Notes: generated by a model from the sequence alone, not told the origin. A stretch of 64,000 nt of DNA from Enterococcus gilvus ATCC BAA-350 (GCF_000407545.1 NZ_ASWH01000002.1:62001-126000); one strand, 5' to 3'; shown: positions 35,167 through 42,948, numbered from the stretch's first letter. A program made the numbers and translations.

Positions 35167-35709
35167 CTAATCACAATACTTTAGATAAAAGTCTTCGATT
35201 TTTTCTTGAAATTCTTTTGTAGAAATGGTTCCTCGTAAATCAAAGTTGTAAACATCTCCATCAGTAAACTTAATTTGATTTTTATAGGATAATTTTTCGG
35301 ATTCTTGTTTATAGCAGCCCACGTCTTCAAATTCAGCCCAGGTTTTTGTTTTAAATTCTTTCGTATTAAAATTATAAAATTGCATTCCTTTAATATCCAT
35401 ATAGAAAATAATTCCTTGATGTTTCATTAAAAAAAGTAAGTCGCTAAGACCTTGAAAGAAAAAAATACTGGAAATTCGGAATGCCACAACTATTAATAGT
35501 AAAATCGGTATAAAATTCCAAAGGGTTATTGTATTAAAAATCAAGAGAATACTTGCTAAAGTATCCTTCTTGAATAAGCCATAAAGTAAATAAATGCCGT
35601 AACTGACACCAGCGATAATGCCACCCATTATGGATGAGCCAAATAGCAACATTTTAAACATATCCAGTGTAGTGATTTGAAGTTTTAAAAAGTTATCGTT
35701 CACTTCCAT
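35167..35709 (-). CDS. Membrane protein of unknown function
   Basis: About 180 residues with two strong membrane helices ('LFGSSIMGGIIAGVSYGIYL' and 'LWNFIPILLLIVVAFRISSI') and a C-terminal cytoplasmic domain of ~85 residues ending 'FYLKYCD'. This resembles bacterial PH-domain/YcxB-like proteins, in which two helices precede a small beta domain ('IFYMDIKGMQFYNF'). The frame opens at TTG 35751 without a ribosome site; TTAGGA lies 8 bases before ATG 35709, which I prefer. Confidence 0.6.
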   Translation of the reverse strand: MEVNDNFLKLQITTLDMFKMLLFGSSIMGGIIAGVSYGIYLLYGLFKKDTLASILLIFNTITLWNFIPILLLIVVAFRISSIFFFQGLSDLLFLMKHQGIIFYMDIKGMQFYNFNTKEFKTKTWAEFEDVGCYKQESEKLSYKNQIKFTDGDVYNFDLRGTISTKEFQEKIEDFYLKYCD

Positions 35710-35932
35710 AGCCAATGTCCTAACCATTTTTTTAATTTTTTGTGAATTCAAGCATCCGAAAATTTATCTACACTAATAGTATATAAATTTTTTGAAAGAA
35801 TGACTATAGTTTTTCACATGTATTAGGTAAGAATGATACTGATTTAGGTTCGGAAAGATGGACGCGAGGATATTTCTTGTTGTTCCCTTGTTATAATAGA
35901 AGAAAAAGATAGCAAGAAAGGAGGACTCACTC

Positions 35933-36310
35933 ATGAAGGAAGAAAGGATTAGGCACTATTTCTCTATGTGGGTCACGAGAGATTTTACATCTCTAGATTC
36001 GTATTTTTCTAAGGATATCATTTACCGTGAATGTTATGGAGCAGTCTATGCGGGTATAGAAGAAATCCATCTATGGATCAATGAAATGGTACAGAAGCAG
36101 GTTGTTTTAAAGTGGGAGATAAAGGATATTTTTCAAGTAAGTGAAGACCGCTTCTTTGTAAGATGGTATTTTGAGGCAAGAGAGGAACAACTTTATTCCT
36201 TTGATGGCGTATCAATGATTCGGTTTGATGGAAACACTATCCAAGAAATAGAAGAGTACGAAGCGACGCATGAAACGTTCAGACCCTGCAAAATCACTGG
36301 AAAAGAATGA
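35933..36310 (+). CDS. SnoaL/NTF2-like protein
   Basis: A 125-residue cone-shaped alpha+beta fold. 'EERIRHYFSMWVTRDFTSLDSYFSKD' type beginning, 'GIEEIHLWINEMVQKQ' helix and 'FFVRWYFEAREEQ' strand match the NTF2/SnoaL-like group of small ligand-binding or isomerase proteins. The ATG has GAAAGGAGG upstream. It is monocistronic; the substrate is unknown. Confidence 0.8.
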   Translation: MKEERIRHYFSMWVTRDFTSLDSYFSKDIIYRECYGAVYAGIEEIHLWINEMVQKQVVLKWEIKDIFQVSEDRFFVRWYFEAREEQLYSFDGVSMIRFDGNTIQEIEEYEATHETFRPCKITGKE

Positions 36311-36551
36311 TTCCCCATAACGCCCAGGAACTTTTTGTCCCATAAGAGTCACTAGAAAAAGCAACCGCTCTCCAACAGTGTTTTATTTCCTTGATTTTGT
36401 GTTTTTTGCTATTATTAGTGGGCATCACACGAACGGATGTTGAAGAATGAAAAAGGGCTGTGCCTCAGAGAATTCCTTGCCGTTATGGAAGGGCTCATCG
36501 GGGGATACTGGCGGCTCTCGTCACCCTCTTCATCATCAAAAGGAGGAAAAC

Positions 36552-37169
36552 ATGACGATTCAAAAACGAGCCAACGCAGCCATCGGATTAACGATCCTTG
36601 TTGCGGTATTATTTCTAGTGTTGCCCATGACGCCGCTTGCTGGTGCGATGAAGGGCATCGGCTTTTTATTCAATGCACTTTTCGCAGGACTTATTGGTTT
36701 TTTCTTTTTAAAGGACGATTTTATCCAGCAATTTAAGCATTTCAAATTCAAGACGCTCTTATACGGTATTCCGCTGACGATCCTTACAGGCGTTGCATTC
36801 GGACTGCTTTTCCATATGATCGCAGGAAAACCAACGACCAATAGCATCGATTCATCGATCTCCCTCGTCTTCATTTTGACGCAGATTCCATTCATGCTGA
36901 TGGGGGAAGAGCTGATCTCGACGAACTTGCTGATCGCGTTTGAAAAGAAGGGACTGTCCTTTACTGTTTCGTCGGTGCTCGTCGCACTGCTCTTTGCCTT
37001 CTGGCACGTCACGGCCTATGGCTTCCATCCGCTGCAATTACTGCTGACACTGGCGCCGCTTCGTCTGGTCCTGAACTTTTTATGGAAACGGTCCAGCTCC
37101 GTGTGGGTATCTTGGATCTGTCATTTTCTCTACGACATGATCAGCTTGTTGCCGATGGCATTTAAGTAA
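36552..37169 (+). CDS. CPBP-family (Abi) intramembrane protein
   Basis: A 205-residue polytopic protein with the CPBP/CAAX-protease motifs: Glu pair in 'LMGEELISTNLLI', His in 'LLFAFWHVTAYGFH' and Asn/His in 'WISWICHF'-type C-terminal segment ('WVSWICHFLYDM'). The conserved Arg after the Glu pair is absent. In Gram-positives such proteins often act as bacteriocin self-immunity or process peptides. A TTGATT/TATTAG promoter lies near 36393, leaving a leader of about 130 nt. AGGAGG precedes ATG 36552. It borders the array region, which has two more CPBP genes. Confidence 0.8.
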   Translation: MTIQKRANAAIGLTILVAVLFLVLPMTPLAGAMKGIGFLFNALFAGLIGFFFLKDDFIQQFKHFKFKTLLYGIPLTILTGVAFGLLFHMIAGKPTTNSIDSSISLVFILTQIPFMLMGEELISTNLLIAFEKKGLSFTVSSVLVALLFAFWHVTAYGFHPLQLLLTLAPLRLVLNFLWKRSSSVWVSWICHFLYDMISLLPMAFK

Positions 37170-37184
37170 AAATCAAGAATACAC

Positions 37185-37221
37185 AAAAAGGCTCAAATGG
37201 TCCTGCCGTTTGAGCTTTTTT
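37185..37221 (+). terminator. Terminator after CPBP gene
   Basis: AAAAAGGCTCAAATGG pairs with CCGTTTGAGCTTTTTT around a 5-nt loop. It may also serve the convergent 37243 gene. Confidence 0.85.
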
Positions 37222-37242
37222 AAACTTCTCTGGTCCATGAAT

Positions 37243-37458
37243 CTAAAACGTGAACTCCCGCATGAAGGCAGAGGAGAGTCGGATGGTGGCGAAAGCCAAG
37301 AGCGTTCCTGTTATTGCCGCAAGGAGCAACGCATAGAGAAGAGGGTGCTTCCGCGTTGTTTTTTTCAGGAAATAATAGCTGATTAAAAACGGGATCAAGT
37401 AAGAAAAGAGAATGATCCGTGAGTGATCTAAAGTGATTGAAATAGTGGTCGTTCGCAT
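37243..37458 (-). CDS. Small two-helix membrane protein (paralogue of 46617)
   Basis: 71 residues with two membrane helices joined by a basic loop ('YYFLKKTTRKHPLLYALLL'). AAAGGAG lies 7 bases before ATG 37458. The 68-residue product at 46617-46823 shares the same design and local identities ('ISYYFLKK' versus 'ISYWLLKR'). Size and topology resemble orphan immunity proteins of class II bacteriocins, but this is inference only. It is the first (leftmost) member of the minus-strand array. Confidence 0.65.
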   Translation of the reverse strand: MRTTTISITLDHSRIILFSYLIPFLISYYFLKKTTRKHPLLYALLLAAITGTLLAFATIRLSSAFMREFTF

Positions 37459-37551
37459 GAGAGCGCTCCTTTTTTGTGAGAATGGCGAAAATCAACGGTT
37501 ATCGAGGCGGTAATAGTCGGTAGTGCATGAGGTACAGAAAAAGACTCACAA

Positions 37552-37686
37552 TCAGGAGTCTTTCCGAAGCTGGTCTCTATCTTTCAAATTGTTGGAAATG
37601 GTGATTCCTGTGATCATCCCACAAGCAGCCATCGCAATCCACCAAATGGCTACGATAGGCAATACACGCCGTATTTTCAAGTTCAT
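37552..37686 (-). CDS. 44-residue membrane peptide
   Basis: One membrane helix ('VLPIVAIWWIAMAACGMITG') and a charged C-terminus. AGGGGG directly precedes ATG 37686, so initiation may instead use the TTG two codons later (6-nt spacing). No family recognised. Confidence 0.45.
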   Translation of the reverse strand: MNLKIRRVLPIVAIWWIAMAACGMITGITISNNLKDRDQLRKDS

Positions 37687-37801
37687 CCCCCTCATTTCAG
37701 TATGCCGTATTAAGTGGGGATGAACAAGGGGAATCAGCCTTTGAGACAGAATAATTGGGAAGTAGAACGTCGTGCAATGGAGAGCATGGTGGAGAAAAAA
37801 G

Positions 37802-37968
37802 TCACTGAGTATTTCGCTTGATCTTTCTGAAAAGGAAAACGACTAACGGAATCGGGAGTTCGATCAAAGCAATTAGAAAAAATGAGTGGTAATCCGTTGA
37901 ACGCATCACAAAAAAGAGAAAGGTTAGTGCTACCAAGCTGATATATTCACTGAAAAATTTATAGGGAA
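37802..37968 (-). pseudogene. 5'-truncated membrane-protein gene ending at repeat copy a
   Basis: An open frame of about 55 codons with a helix-rich product ('YISLVALTFLFFVMRSTDYH', then 'LIELPIPLVVFLFRKIKRN') has no ATG/GTG/TTG start and no ribosome site before the first helix. Its upstream end lies exactly at the array repeat (37963-37994), as if the 5' part was exchanged there. Confidence 0.5.
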
Positions 37969-37994
37969 GGCGGATTGTTTGTGGCTATCAAGTA
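37963..37994 (+). repeat. Array repeat, copy a (right half)
   Basis: GGGAAGGCGGATTGTTTG followed by TGGCTATCAAGTA matches the right half of the array repeat; the left half is missing. Confidence 0.55.
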
Positions 37995-38022
37995 AAAAAA
38001 CGAACTAGATAATTAGTTCGTT
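37994..38022 (-). terminator. Terminator overlapping the stop of the 38013 gene
   Basis: On the minus strand ACGAACTA pairs with TAGTTCGT, followed by seven T. Confidence 0.8.
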
Positions 38023-38192
38023 TCAGGTGAACGATCATTCTTAATTTTAAATATAGCGCTCACAATTAATAAAGATGTAGAAAAGCCTTTCGCAAATTCT
38101 AGAAATGAGTTGTTCTGAATGTTGCCTAGAAAAAAGCACAGCACCGTTAGAGCAATAGAAAATTTGAAAAAAGCGTGATAGTTTTTAATCAA
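38013..38192 (-). CDS. 59-residue two-helix membrane protein
   Basis: TTG 38192 with GGGAG 8 bases upstream opens a 59-codon gene. Two hydrophobic segments ('FFKFSIALTVLCFFLGNI' and 'FSTSLLIVSAIFKI') with a charged end ('KNDRSPETN'). It lies between repeat copies a and b, with its own terminator, and is thus a compact cassette. Function unknown; immunity-like size. Confidence 0.6.
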   Translation of the reverse strand: MIKNYHAFFKFSIALTVLCFFLGNIQNNSFLEFAKGFSTSLLIVSAIFKIKNDRSPETN

Positions 38193-38280
38193 ATCAACAA
38201 CTCCCTTTTCCTTTTAGTATATCAAATGAAAGAAGGCTTAAGCAATGGAATTAGAGAGTAAAAAAATAACAATAATCACG

Positions 38281-38325
38281 TTAGTTAGTAACCGGAGAAA
38301 ACAGCCCAAGTTTGGGGCTATCGAG
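38281..38325 (+). repeat. Array repeat, copy b (internally deleted)
   Basis: TAACCGGAGAAAACAGCCC joins directly to TTTGGGGCTATCGAGCA; about 18 bases of the middle seen in other copies are missing. Confidence 0.7.
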
Positions 38326-38326
38326 C

Positions 38327-38354
38327 AAAAAACTCCTATCTTTTGTTAGGAGTT
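38327..38354 (-). terminator. Terminator downstream of the 38496 gene
   Basis: AACTCCTA and TAGGAGTT form a stem with four T next to it on the minus strand. The 140 bp between it and the gene show no coding signal that I trust. Confidence 0.7.
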
Positions 38355-38495
38355 TAGGGATTAATTATTTGAATCATAGGTTCATAGCAAGAAGGTTGAG
38401 CAATTTTGCGCTGATCACGCCTTCTCTATTAGCACCACATTTTTTTAAACATAACGTAAAAGACTTTTCGTTTCTATTGATAAAGAATACAAAGG

Positions 38496-38984
38496 CTATT
38501 TTAGTAAATTTAAATTAAACAATGCCTGGTCGTAGTTTTCAACATAATATCGAATATTTTTACGGTCTCTCTCTATAATAATGTGTCCTTCAGCGATTAA
38601 TTTTTCTTTTTGTAGCGCAATGCCTCCAGGGTACTTCGGATTTAACTCACCTTTTGTTTTTAAAGTACGCCAGTATGGTATTTTATCTTCAGTTCGTTGA
38701 TAACTTGCCCAAGCACAAATGGATACAAAAATTCCAGCAGTCATAGCTTCCGTGAAGTCAGCGTCATTTTCTTTGGCTAAGTATTCTCGAATAGTTGCCA
38801 CAGTTATTAGTTTTCCTTTAGGGACATTTTTCATGATGTCGTTGTAAGTAAGAGCTGGGGCAAAGAACATTTTCTCGCCACCAAATTTACGAATAGCATC
38901 AGGATCGGTAAGAATTTGAATTTTTGGCATATCGCTTTTTTTATGAAGCATTGCATTAAAATCTTTTTTATCTTCGTTTGCCAT
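38496..38984 (-). CDS. Alkyltransferase-like (MGMT DNA-binding domain) protein
   Basis: 162 residues. The second half resembles the DNA-binding domain of O6-alkylguanine-DNA alkyltransferase: 'VPKGKLITVATIREYLAKEN' and 'PKYPGGIALQKEKLIAEGHI'. The active-site PCHRV is replaced by 'IPYWRTLKTKG', so the acceptor Cys is lost, as in alkyltransferase-like (ATL) proteins that bind damaged DNA without repairing it. The N-terminal ~45 residues are unfamiliar. AGGAGG precedes the ATG. It is an unusual cargo for this array of mostly membrane proteins. Confidence 0.7.
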   Translation of the reverse strand: MANEDKKDFNAMLHKKSDMPKIQILTDPDAIRKFGGEKMFFAPALTYNDIMKNVPKGKLITVATIREYLAKENDADFTEAMTAGIFVSICAWASYQRTEDKIPYWRTLKTKGELNPKYPGGIALQKEKLIAEGHIIIERDRKNIRYYVENYDQALFNLNLLK

Positions 38985-39174
38985 AAGATAACCTCCTAAT
39001 TAAAAATGGGACGAAAAATAGTAAAAAGAAAAAAGTTAAAAAAAGAAGAACGCTTCCAGATCCATGATCAATCATTTTTTCCTTCTTGACGTAATAGATT
39101 CTAATTTTAGACTAACTTATTCACATTTTGAAAGCAATATAAAAAATTAGAAAATAGGAAAGTTACGAAATTTG

Positions 39175-39330
39175 TTACCTAACTTCTTTATCTATAGGAG
39201 TAACGATTAAACTACCATCTGGATTATAAAGAGGTGTCACACCGCTTGTTGGGACGCAAAGATAATTTACCCCGGTTGTTTCATCAACGATAACCAAATA
39301 TTGATTTTTATTAGCTTTAACAATTCAAAT
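39175..39330 (-). pseudogene. 3' fragment of a DUF6440-like gene
   Basis: An open frame without start encodes 'NQYLVIVDETTGVNYLCV' and 'TPLYNPDGSLIVTPIDKEVR', the pattern of DUF6440-like small proteins. The 5' end is missing and is joined to the 3' end of another gene fragment (39333). Confidence 0.5.
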
Positions 39331-39332
39331 AG

Positions 39333-39472
39333 TTAGCGTTTTCTAGAATAAATACCAAGACCAAAGCAGGATAAGCATGGAAGAACATAACCGAGTATTC
39401 TATCAATAACCAGATAGATAGTAAACGTTCGATGAAAACAATGACATCTAAATACATTCTGAAATTAGAAAA
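39333..39472 (-). pseudogene. Truncated, frameshifted copy of the 67-residue membrane protein gene
   Basis: The DNA closely follows 43666-43810 over about 140 bp (for example GAATACTCGGTTATGTTCTT), but the 5' third is absent and one T is missing in the ATTGTGTTTCATCG region, breaking the frame. It starts right after the terminator of the 39498 gene and ends at the DUF6440-like fragment. Confidence 0.8.
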
Positions 39473-39491
39473 AAGCATTCCAAGAATGCTT
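39473..39491 (-). terminator. Terminator of the 39498 gene
   Basis: On the minus strand AAGCATTC and GAATGCTT form a perfect stem with a 3-nt loop, followed by T. Confidence 0.85.
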
Positions 39492-39497
39492 AAAGGG

Positions 39498-39683
39498 TCA
39501 AGCTCTTTTATAAAATTTTAGTGCAGTGGACAGAATTATCTCACCAAGACAAGTAATGATTACTGCAACCAAAATTTTTAAGATAAAATTTGAAAAGAAA
39601 TCCGAAACAAAAATCATAATTGAGCACAGAATAAAGTAATAAATTAATGATTGTACGGCCATACCATTCTTTTTAAAATACAA
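39498..39683 (-). CDS. 61-residue two-helix membrane protein
   Basis: TTG 39683 with AAGGTG 6 bases upstream; the frame extends 17 codons further, without a ribosome site. The product has two membrane helices ('SLIYYFILCSIMIFVSDFF' and 'ILKILVAVIITCLGEIILS') and a basic end. It lies between pseudogene debris and repeat copy c. No family recognised. Confidence 0.6.
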   Translation of the reverse strand: MYFKKNGMAVQSLIYYFILCSIMIFVSDFFSNFILKILVAVIITCLGEIILSTALKFYKRA

Positions 39684-39770
39684 AATAATCACCTTCAATT
39701 TTTCTTTTAAGTATACCACAAGAAAAAGTGACAAAAGTTTATGTAGTTAAATTATTTAAAGTGATTTTTA

Positions 39771-39823
39771 TGCTAGCTGAGAAACTAGCGTCAGGGAAGG
39801 TGCGGTATTTGGGGCTATAGCAG
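39771..39823 (+). repeat. Array repeat, copy c
   Basis: Contains AGAAACTAGCGTCAGGGAAG, GTGCGGTATTT and GGGGCTATAGCAG in order, all matching the array consensus. Confidence 0.75.
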
Positions 39824-39830
39824 AGTTTTG

Positions 39831-39873
39831 AATAATAAGTAAACAGTCAAAAATTGCCTGCTCACTTATTATT
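39831..39873 (-). terminator. Hairpin downstream of the 39887 gene
   Basis: AATAATAAGT and ACTTATTATT are perfectly complementary with a 23-nt loop. Confidence 0.55.
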
Positions 39874-39886
39874 CAGTTCCCAAATC

Positions 39887-40039
39887 CTATTTTTTAAAAC
39901 CTACAGCAACACGATTTGTACCTGTGTTAGAACTAAGAAAAACATTAATCACGTGCCCGTCTTTTGGAAAGTACCCTTCTTTTTCTTTATTGCTGTTAAA
40001 CTCTTTAAGGGAATAAAGAACAATATGATCAAACTGCAT
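39887..40039 (-). CDS. 50-residue soluble protein of unknown function
   Basis: ATG 40039 has AGAGGTG 6 bases upstream. The product ('MQFDHIVLYSLKEFNSNKEK', later 'VFLSSNTGTNRVAVGFKK') is polar, with beta-strand-like alternation and no membrane helix, unlike most neighbours. It is too short for general gene finders but sits as a complete unit between repeat copies c and k. Confidence 0.6.
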   Translation of the reverse strand: MQFDHIVLYSLKEFNSNKEKEGYFPKDGHVINVFLSSNTGTNRVAVGFKK

Positions 40040-40124
40040 GTAGCTCACCTCTTTCTTGTTCAAAATATAAAATAAATTTTAATGTATATGAAGAAAAAGA
40101 GCAATGTGGATTTTTAAATAATTC

Positions 40125-40175
40125 TGTAAGCGGAGGAAGCAACATAACTCTAATTGTTGGAGTTATTATATAAAT
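40125..40175 (+). repeat. Array repeat, copy k (divergent)
   Basis: GTAAGCGGAGGAAGCAAC and TTGGAGTTATTATATAAATA match the ends of the array repeat; the middle differs. It is followed, as copy e is, by the terminator of a 67-residue membrane-protein gene. Confidence 0.5.
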
Positions 40176-40199
40176 AAAAAGCCATCAAAAATGATAGCT
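40176..40199 (-). terminator. Terminator of the 40212 gene
   Basis: On the minus strand AGCTATCA pairs with TGATGGCT (one wobble), 4-nt loop, followed by five T. The same position in the 43666 paralogue has a similar, weaker hairpin. Confidence 0.8.
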
Positions 40200-40211
40200 C
40201 TTTCTTAACAG

Positions 40212-40415
40212 TTATCGTTTTTTGAAATAAATACCGAAACCCCCAAATAATAAGCAAGGGAGAAGATAGCCGAATGTTCTATCAATGATCATATCGATAG
40301 TGATCATCCGATGAAACACTAGTAAGTCTAGAGATATTCTAAAAGCTAACAGAATAAATAGAACAAACGAAAACGCAAAAAGACACCTTGATATAACCTG
40401 ATTAGTTACTTTCAA
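40212..40415 (-). CDS. 67-residue two-helix membrane protein (paralogue of 43666)
   Basis: TTG start with a GGGGTG-type ribosome site. Two membrane helices flank 'LLVFHRMITIDMIIDRTFGY' and the end is 'GIYFKKR'. The product at 43666 shares more than half of its residues, including 'VFHR', 'IIDR' and 'GYLLPCL'/'GYVLPCL', and a third broken copy is at 39333. Such conserved short membrane proteins repeated in one locus suggest diversified immunity or antitoxin-like roles; this is inferred. Confidence 0.75.
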   Translation of the reverse strand: MKVTNQVISRCLFAFSFVLFILLAFRISLDLLVFHRMITIDMIIDRTFGYLLPCLLFGGFGIYFKKR

Positions 40416-40687
40416 AATACCACCCCTACAAATTTTATCATATTAATGATTTTAAAAAAAGTTGGTTATACAAAAAATCCTAAGAATTGTTTATAAGATT
40501 CTTTCAGACCAAACCAATGGGGTAAATAAAAAATCCTCACTAGATGCCGCGAACATCTAGCAAGGAACAATTAAAAAAATTTTCCACCTCAATTATAATA
40601 CGGGTAAGGATTTTTTGCACCTTTTCAAATAAATAGTTTCATTAAAAAAAAACCACATAATATACATGATTTTAACAGTGTATCAAG

Positions 40688-41344
40688 CTACAATATTCCT
40701 ACTATCATTAAAATTGCTCCCGGTAGATTTGCCATGGAATGCATGAGGATGCTAGAAAAAATATTCCGGTTGTGCTTGCGATAAAACATTGTTAACGCAA
40801 TAGACAAAGGCAGATAGTAAAAAAATTCTCGCCAATTATAAAGATGAATACAGTCGAATATAATTATCGAAAGAAGGGTCATGGTTGTCAGGAGCACTTT
40901 ATTTTCTTTATCTACGAAGCCCATAAACGATTCTCTGAATGTAAATTCCTCAATAAAGGGTGTAAAAACGGACAACATGATGCAAGTCAAAATCGGTGGA
41001 ATGGTATTAGCCATATTTCCTACAGTTTCTGTGTTGTCAGTCTGAGAGGTTCCGCTAACTAGAAATTGTAAAAAGTAGGAAAGTGCAATCGCAATAACGA
41101 GCCAAACAACAGTAGATAAAAAGAATTTTTTCCAATTACCCGTTTCAGATTTAAAACGAGTCCAGGAATTGGGGATATTTTCTTTCCAAATGAACAAGAT
41201 AATAATAAACAATACTAAGTATACGGTAAATGAAGCCCAAGAATTAGACATTCCTAGGTGTACGATGATTTCCCAAAGACCAAAGTTGATCAGAAAGAAA
41301 ATAACGATAGTTGCGATTGACCGGGGTAAGAGTTTACTGTTCAT
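40688..41344 (-). CDS. CPBP-family intramembrane protease-like protein
   Basis: About 218 residues with seven or so helices and good CPBP motifs: 'FTPFIEEFTFRESFMGF' (EExxxR), 'IIIFDCIHLYNWREFFYY' and His in 'SSILMHSMANLPGAI'. It is probably a membrane protease or an immunity protein of the Abi/PlnI type. The frame extends to 41401, but GGAG lies 9 bases before ATG 41344 and a TATAGT lies inside the extension. The intergenic region beyond the start holds repeat copy d. Confidence 0.82.
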   Translation of the reverse strand: MNSKLLPRSIATIVIFFLINFGLWEIIVHLGMSNSWASFTVYLVLFIIILFIWKENIPNSWTRFKSETGNWKKFFLSTVVWLVIAIALSYFLQFLVSGTSQTDNTETVGNMANTIPPILTCIMLSVFTPFIEEFTFRESFMGFVDKENKVLLTTMTLLSIIIFDCIHLYNWREFFYYLPLSIALTMFYRKHNRNIFSSILMHSMANLPGAILMIVGIL

Positions 41345-41440
41345 AATTTTATTCTCCATTGAAAATGATTTCGAACAATAACTATAGCATTTATCGTTCA
41401 TTAAAGTAAGGTGGGTAAAAGATTAAATAGTTGTTAGTTA

Positions 41441-41490
41441 GTTAACGGAAGGGGCAGCATCAGAAAAGCGCGGTGGTTGGAGGTATCACG
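41441..41490 (+). repeat. Array repeat, copy d
   Basis: GTTAACGGAAGGGGCAGCAT, then CAGAAAAGCGCGGTGGTT and GGAGGTATCACG follow the full array consensus. Confidence 0.75.
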
Positions 41491-41525
41491 TTGAAATGTA
41501 TGAATGAATAGTTAAATAGAAAAGC

Positions 41526-42179
41526 TTATTCTATTTTGTAAATGAAGCAGATTAGGTTAAAGATTTTTGACATTAACTTTTTTTGCTTCATTTCTCCAAT
41601 GGTAATCGCTTGTGAATTGGCCTTGTCAGAAACAATACGTATGGATAAAAAGCTTAAAAAGCAACATTGGGCTATTGAGGCTGATTCCATGTCAACACAA
41701 TCAATGTGAAAGTCATTTATTAAAGATGTTCTTTGTTCAGAAGTGGTGACGAAACCTTCACCAGTACCAAAAGTACCTACTTTTAATGAGGGATCATGTT
41801 TTGAGAACGAATGAAGGATGTCTTTATCGGCTTCATAAAAAAGTTGATAAGGAAATTTAAGTTGCGATTGTTTTTTTCGAATGTCGTAGTGACAATAGTT
41901 CTTTCCGAGGTAAATATCTGATAAAGAAGAATCAGAAGATATTCCTCCACAAATACCGATATTAAGAACCAACTCTGGAGAAAATTTTTCAAGTAGCACT
42001 TGGGTATAAATGGAGCTATTTGTTTTGCCTTGACCGGAGCACAGCAAAATAAATTGATGGATGCCTTGATTTGAAACATAAAATTTTCTGCCCAGATACT
42101 CGAATTTTTGTACGGGAGCTAGCCTGTCTATTAAAGGCTGGATCTCCAATTCCATTGCGGAAACAATGCCAATTTTCAT
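41526..42179 (-). CDS. MTA/SAH nucleosidase-like (PNP/UDP phosphorylase superfamily)
   Basis: A 217-residue nucleoside-phosphorylase-fold protein close to 5'-methylthioadenosine/S-adenosylhomocysteine nucleosidase. Glu12 region 'GIVSAMELEIQPLI', 'LVLNIGICGGIS' loop, Met-Glu in 'IDCVDMESASIAQC' and catalytic Asp in 'IRIVSDKANSQ' are all present. Pfs makes adenine from SAH/MTA for recycling and AI-2 synthesis. Location in an array of accessory genes, flanked by repeat copies d and a weak copy at ~42250, suggests an accessory paralogue with perhaps another nucleoside substrate. Confidence 0.82.
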   Translation of the reverse strand: MKIGIVSAMELEIQPLIDRLAPVQKFEYLGRKFYVSNQGIHQFILLCSGQGKTNSSIYTQVLLEKFSPELVLNIGICGGISSDSSLSDIYLGKNYCHYDIRKKQSQLKFPYQLFYEADKDILHSFSKHDPSLKVGTFGTGEGFVTTSEQRTSLINDFHIDCVDMESASIAQCCFLSFLSIRIVSDKANSQAITIGEMKQKKLMSKIFNLICFIYKIE

Positions 42180-42478
42180 AATAGAACCTCCACGCTGATT
42201 TTAGAAAAATTGTACCATAAAAAAAGAAGGGAACATGCGAACAAAAAAATCCGTTACTGGAGACAACGGTATAGCTTCAACGCCCGCTGTGCAAATTTAT
42301 CGGCAACAAAAGGGTTTCGATACCGAGCGATAACTTAAATTTATTTGAACGAATGAGCGATATTGCGTAAAAAAATGTACGTACTACGGATTATAGGAAA
42401 ACACTTCTACGAAACGTCGGTACTCACTGTAAATAGATAGTATAATTAGATGAAACTAGTGCAAGGCGGTGATTCTTT

Positions 42479-42712
42479 ATGGATACAGTAAAAACACGCA
42501 AACAAGGAAATGCTGTAATGATAACACTAGCCAGTAAATTTGATGTGCCAGCGGGGAAAACCTACTACATTTCTCAAGAAACGGATGGAACGATATTATT
42601 GACCCCTAAAGTAGAAGACTATTTTGCCCAAGCGAAAGCAAATGAATTTGTTGATAGTGAGGACGAAGGGGTAAATGACTTTTTTGTAGAAAGCGAGCAA
42701 CTAGATGACTAG
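42479..42712 (+). CDS. MazE/PemI-type antitoxin
   Basis: A 77-residue AbrB-fold antitoxin: 'KTRKQGNAVMITLASKFDVP' is the DNA-binding hairpin, followed by an acidic C-terminal tail ('EFVDSEDEGVNDFFVESEQL') that would bind the toxin. Plus-strand gene inside an otherwise minus-strand region. The stop codon overlaps the ATG of the following toxin gene (ATGACTAG), but that toxin is broken. The 299 bp upstream contain the likely promoter and only a weak repeat-like stretch at 42250-42290. Confidence 0.85.
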   Translation: MDTVKTRKQGNAVMITLASKFDVPAGKTYYISQETDGTILLTPKVEDYFAQAKANEFVDSEDEGVNDFFVESEQLDD

Positions 42713-42948
42713 CCTTAAATCTAATCATTGTCTGTCCAATTACAAGCACAGACAAAAACCGACCTTACTTTGTTGAAATCGACAGCGATGTTTTGAAAAA
42801 GGGTAGCAAGGTGGATGCTAAACAAGTTTATACGATGGATTTTACCGAATGTGGAGGTAGGAATGTTGAGATACTTGGTGAAGTATCCAAAAGAGAATTT
42901 ATCAACATCGCACAACACGTCCAGATGAATTTTAATTTTCCAATCTGA
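42705..42948 (+). pseudogene. MazF/PemK-type toxin gene with internal deletion
   Basis: ATG 42705 starts 'MTSLKSN', then the toxin sequence resumes in another frame at 42721 with 'IIVCPITSTDKNRPYFVEI' and continues to 'FINIAQHVQMNFNFPI'. About 40-50 codons that normally hold the first strands and catalytic Arg region are missing, so no active RNase is made. Confidence 0.8.

Noticed and set aside
38312..38518. 68-codon plus-strand gene
   Set aside because: It starts in repeat copy b, runs against the end of the alkyltransferase-like gene and has no ribosome site.
39854..40075. 73-codon plus-strand gene
   Set aside because: Antisense to the better supported 50-residue gene at 39887-40039.
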